Source of the DNA: Ipomoea triloba
Lineage: Eukaryota; Streptophyta; Magnoliopsida; Solanales; Convolvulaceae
NCBI RefSeq assembly: GCF_003576645.1
Contig: NC_044924.1
Location: 736,771-800,770, forward strand
Direction: 5' to 3'
Length of the DNA stretch: 64,000 nucleotides
The notes under the pieces were generated by a model that ran no database searches, had not been told where the DNA came from, and saw only the letters and a program-made list of their open reading frames with translations. The translations under genes and the position numbers were made by a program. Shown here one piece after another: positions 61,010-64,000 of the stretch. Positions within the stretch are counted from its first letter, which is position 1. Each line of letters starts with the position of its first letter.

Positions 61010-61942
61010 TGAAAATTATTATGATAGAATTTATTATTATTAACATCTTTTTACCAAATATAATTAATTTGTAGTAAATTTCATAGTATGTTCTTACCAA
61101 ATATAATTAATAGATATTGTTCTGTAATTTTCAATTCCAATAATATCTCATTCTTGATTTAATTTTCGATTCCAATAATATCTCATATTATTGATTTAAT
61201 TTCCAATTCCAATAATATCTCATATTTTTTTATTTAATTTTCTACTAATCAACTATGACTTTATGTATTTTAGTATGTACTTATTAAATCCAATACAATA
61301 TTCCCATCTCGTGCAAGTAAACAATTGGTGTCGTGCAAGTGAACAATTTGTAAAACAATTCGTACAGTAGATGATTTATAAAATTGTTTGTCCCTATACT
61401 ATTGTAAAATATTTTTAATTTAGTCGTTGTATTATAAAATTGGTTAATTTTGCTTTTGTGTTATTAAAATAGAAAAAATAAAATAAAATTATTAACGCTA
61501 TTAGTTAAGATGCTAAATAAGTTGACGATTCACTTTTTCAAAAACCATGATGATAAACCATTGCCAAATATACTGCCTTCAACTAATTGCAAACCACATG
61601 TGACTACTAACAGGTATTCAAAAATTATTTGCTCCAAATTGCCAAAAGCAAGCTCTTTACATTCAAATGTGTGAATGTTTTTTGAAAAAGAAAGCCAAGC
61701 TATAGTTTAGTACTAAACAGCACAGAGTTGGATAATGTTCAAAAGCCATATCTGAATACTGTTCGAGCAAAGTTCGAAGGAGAATCAGAAAAAAAAAAAA
61801 AACAAACAAACAAAAATAAAAAACAAAAAAAGTCTCGAACTTTACTTTCTTCTAAGCAAGATAATCATTTAATGATGTACTAAAAAGTGTGAGTAAATGT
61901 TAAAATAAAACAATAGTTTGAAATTCATATCTCATCACTCAC
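61010..61942. other. Intergenic, no gene recognised
   Basis: AT-rich with three degenerate tandem phrases around TTCCAATAATATCTCAT (61128-61230) and an A-rich tract at about 61788-61830. If the MnmE gene were complete its later exons would be expected here on the minus strand, but none is visible. Confidence 0.5.
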
Positions 61943-62243
61943 ATTCCCACGAGAATCAGAAACTACACCATACTCCACAACATGGCTTTTAGGCCTCCAT
62001 TCAGAAGTGTTGTCCTTTCTCCTACTCTTCTTCTTCTTCTTCTTCTTCAAGGAACGAAAAAGACGGCCAACAATCGACACCGCAGACGGCCCCGAAAGGC
62101 GGACTATCCCAACGGTAGCCGGCGGTCCACCCAATGAAGTGACAATGGCCGCAATGGTGCTTGAATTGGTAACCGGAGGATTAAAAGGGTTCAGTGTTCC
62201 AAACCCCCACACCCTCTCATCTGTCTTCAGCACCAGAGTATGA
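61943..62243 (-). CDS. MnmE/TrmE tRNA-modification GTPase, N-terminal exon only
   Basis: MnmE with GidA modifies U34 of certain tRNAs; the plant form is organellar. The minus strand reads TLVLKTDERVWGFGT.., then the conserved TIAAIVTSLGGPPATVGIVR, LSGPSAVSIVGRLFR, a Lys run coded by a (CTT)n tract, and KSHVVEYGVVSDSRGN ending at a GTGAGT donor (61937-61942). This is the THF-binding N-domain start. No transit peptide or ATG is visible upstream, and the GTPase domain is absent. A partial gene or a fragment. Confidence 0.8.
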
Positions 62244-63083
62244 TTATTACAATTATATAGTATAGATTACGAATATATATATCACCAATTATTCAATCAC
62301 CAATTAATATTAACAATATTACCATATTATAATATGGTAATATTGTTAATATTAATTATGGTAATATGATATATATACCAATTATTCAATCATCAATTAT
62401 ATCACACCAATCATATTATATTACCTATTTATCATTTTACCATAATAATATTATAGGTGAATAAATATATATGGATAATTAATAGATTAATAAATTAATA
62501 AAATAATAAATAAACAAAATAGGTGATTTTACAAAAATACCACTAACTTTGGGCGGGAAAGTTTGGGAGGAGGATATTGTTTTTATATATAGAATATATT
62601 TTATTCATCAATGGCACTCTGCTCGTGAACTCAAAAAAAAGCCATATTGAACATTTTAGGTAATAAAGTTTTGACATCAATTGGCTGCATTTGGCATCAA
62701 TTGGCTTATTGTGGATACTCGATTGCAATGATTTGCATTATTGCAGTATTTTTTTGTGTTTGTAAGGTGTTTTTTCGTTGATGCAAGTCCTGCTCAGTTT
62801 GAAAATGAGATGTAAATTTCTTGTATAGGTGTGAACACAAAGAACCCATATCTGCATATTAGTGCGTTGTGGATATCGGAGGACTATAGAGCTCATGAAA
62901 ATGCTTCGTTGATATGGCTGTTGAGGGAGTAGGAGTTGGCTAGATTAGCTGGAGATGTAAAGAAAAAGAAAAGAAAGAGTAATAAGAAGAAGTTTCAAAC
63001 CAGATATATCATAAAATTTAAGAGGAAATCACAGCTCCAAATCAAGGTCTGAGGATCATAATCACAGCATTATTTTACACTCC
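62244..63083. other. Intergenic; AT-rich palindromic tract
   Basis: Bases 62300-62360 contain TTAATATTAACAATATTACC and its inverted copy. Bases 62880-63000 on the plus strand have coding-like wording with a Lys-rich end (KKKKRKSNKKK) but stops in all frames. Confidence 0.4.
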
Positions 63084-63489
63084 ATGAGATTTGTACATGC
63101 TCTTCTTCATATCTTACAAGCTTCTCACCAAATGCCCAGTTCTGAATTGAAGTCAAGAAACCCAGCATCATCCAAGTTGAAGCGCGAATTGTCTCGCCTT
63201 TCTTGGTTCAAAAAGCCCAGATCAATTGCAGGAGCTTGCTGCTCGCGGTGCGGGGAGATCTTTCAGTGACCTAGTGCCTGGTGTATCACGAGGGACATTG
63301 AGGGGAGTGTTCAAAACACCTAATATGCCATCCACATCAAACATTTCATCCCAAGAGAAGTCGTCTAGATTTGCAGTAACATCATATGGTTATGGTTCTT
63401 CGGTTCTTACCTTGCCTCCATCCCTTTGTCTGAATGGAGTGGCGCTTTGTTACGTGATTTGCCTTGCAGCCTCGGTTTCTATCTCATAG
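63084..63489 (+). pseudogene. Coding-like fragment of unknown family
   Basis: Two overlapping frames: 63084-63269 and 63226-63489 (QELAARGAGRSFSDLVPGVS..TLRGVFKTPNMP). The wording is balanced and GC-richer than its surroundings, suggesting former exons, but I do not recognise the protein and the frame changes about 63230. Confidence 0.3.
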
Positions 63490-63509
63490 AGGCTAGAAGC
63501 GACGGTGGA

Positions 63510-63800
63510 GTCTGATGCGGATGCATTCTGCATGTCAATGTTCAACTTGGATCCATGTCAATGTTCACAATTTAAAAGTTCTATGTTCACAATTTTAAAT
63601 ATCTATAAACAAAATTACATTATTCAATATTCATAATTTTTGAACTCTATATTCACAATTTTGTTATATAGATTCAAAAATTGTGTTATACTATTAAATA
63701 TCTAATGAAATTGTGAATATAGAGTTATGAAATTGTGAAAAGTTCTAAAATTGTGAACATGTACTTGTGTCTACTTTGCAAGAGGACATAACAACCCATC
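63510..63800. mobile_element. Diverged relative of the 38.3-kb foldback MITE
   Basis: The interior shares the words TGTTCACAATTTTA and AAATTGTGAATA in opposite orientation on the two halves. The right end (GCAAGAGGACATAACAACCC) resembles the complement of the left end of 38313-38706 (TTGTTATGCGATGGACC). Target duplication not found. Confidence 0.5.
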
Positions 63801-64000
63801 CATTTGCTATCTTACATTCTTACCACTCAATTGGTATATCATAAACCAATGTTTAAAAAAAATAATAATAAACCAATGTTTATATTGCATTAGGAACTTT
63901 GATGCAAAAATTTTGAACGTTCAGTTAACACATTCTGTACATATAGTTAACAGTAATAAATAACTTGATAATTGATAGCACATAATATGATAATTATATG

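Overview
This is a eudicot plant nuclear window: AT-rich, intron-containing genes with GT..AG splice sites, plant-only families (YSK-type dehydrin, BEL1-like homeodomain, CrRLK1L kinase, plant core alpha-1,3-fucosyltransferase) and dense plant transposons. I infer an asterid-like eudicot but cannot name the species.

The first thing to know is that the window is a scaffold of at least nine contigs joined at single N bases (5055, 10335, 27514, 34567, 36121, 59213, 60869) and one 25-N gap (48339-48363). At six of these joins the neighbouring contigs overlap and the overlap was kept, so 0.37-3.3 kb appears twice: 3046-5054 = 5056-7105, 7064-10334 = 10336-13648, 27140-27513 = 27515-27890, 32972-34566 = 34568-36120, 46801-48338 = 48364-49887, 57558-59212 = 59214-60868. 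Many 'paired' genes are therefore not real duplications. A separate, more diverged pair (1-2961 and about 49793-52690) carries the dehydrin locus twice and may be alleles or a segmental duplication.

Layout: 1-2.96 kb, Helitron-type 3' ends and a YSK2 dehydrin (frameshifted) on the minus strand. 2.96-7.19 kb, two contig copies of a roughly 2.2 kb element with 183-185 bp terminal inverted repeats, carrying an apparently intact three-exon UTP23-like gene. 7.38-13.3 kb, exons 1-4 of a core alpha-1,3-fucosyltransferase, twice, never completed. 14.0-16.6 kb, direct repeats and rearranged sequence. 16.6-19.8 kb, a four-exon BEL1-like homeodomain gene with a frameshift and an unusual Gln in the recognition helix. 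22.0-23.4 kb, exons 1-4 of SUMO-activating enzyme subunit 2. 24.06-26.07 kb, a broken CrRLK1L receptor kinase on the minus strand. 27.0-27.4 kb, a small basic unknown gene. 28-36 kb, a transposon-rich stretch with several well-bounded non-autonomous DNA elements. 36.5-37.7 kb, an RPA70-like OB-fold gene on the minus strand. 39.2-40.9 kb, a second, differently built UTP23-like gene. 41.2-41.9 kb, a LINE RNase H remnant. 42.4-43.0 kb, a foldback element with a 9-bp target duplication. 43.2-46.65 kb, a Ty1/copia element lacking reverse transcriptase. 49.8-52.1 kb, the second dehydrin. 52.7-56.6 kb, a complete nine-exon DNAJ10-type co-chaperone. 57.9-60.9 kb, a small unknown acidic gene, twice. 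61.9-62.2 kb, an MnmE GTPase N-terminal fragment.

The genes do not form a pathway. The most promising novel material is the mobile DNA: the inverted-repeat element carrying a ribosome-biogenesis (UTP23-like) gene, and a loose family of foldback elements that share roughly 20-bp ends (TTAT..TGGACC type), make about 9-bp target duplications, and have interiors built from different short repeated words.
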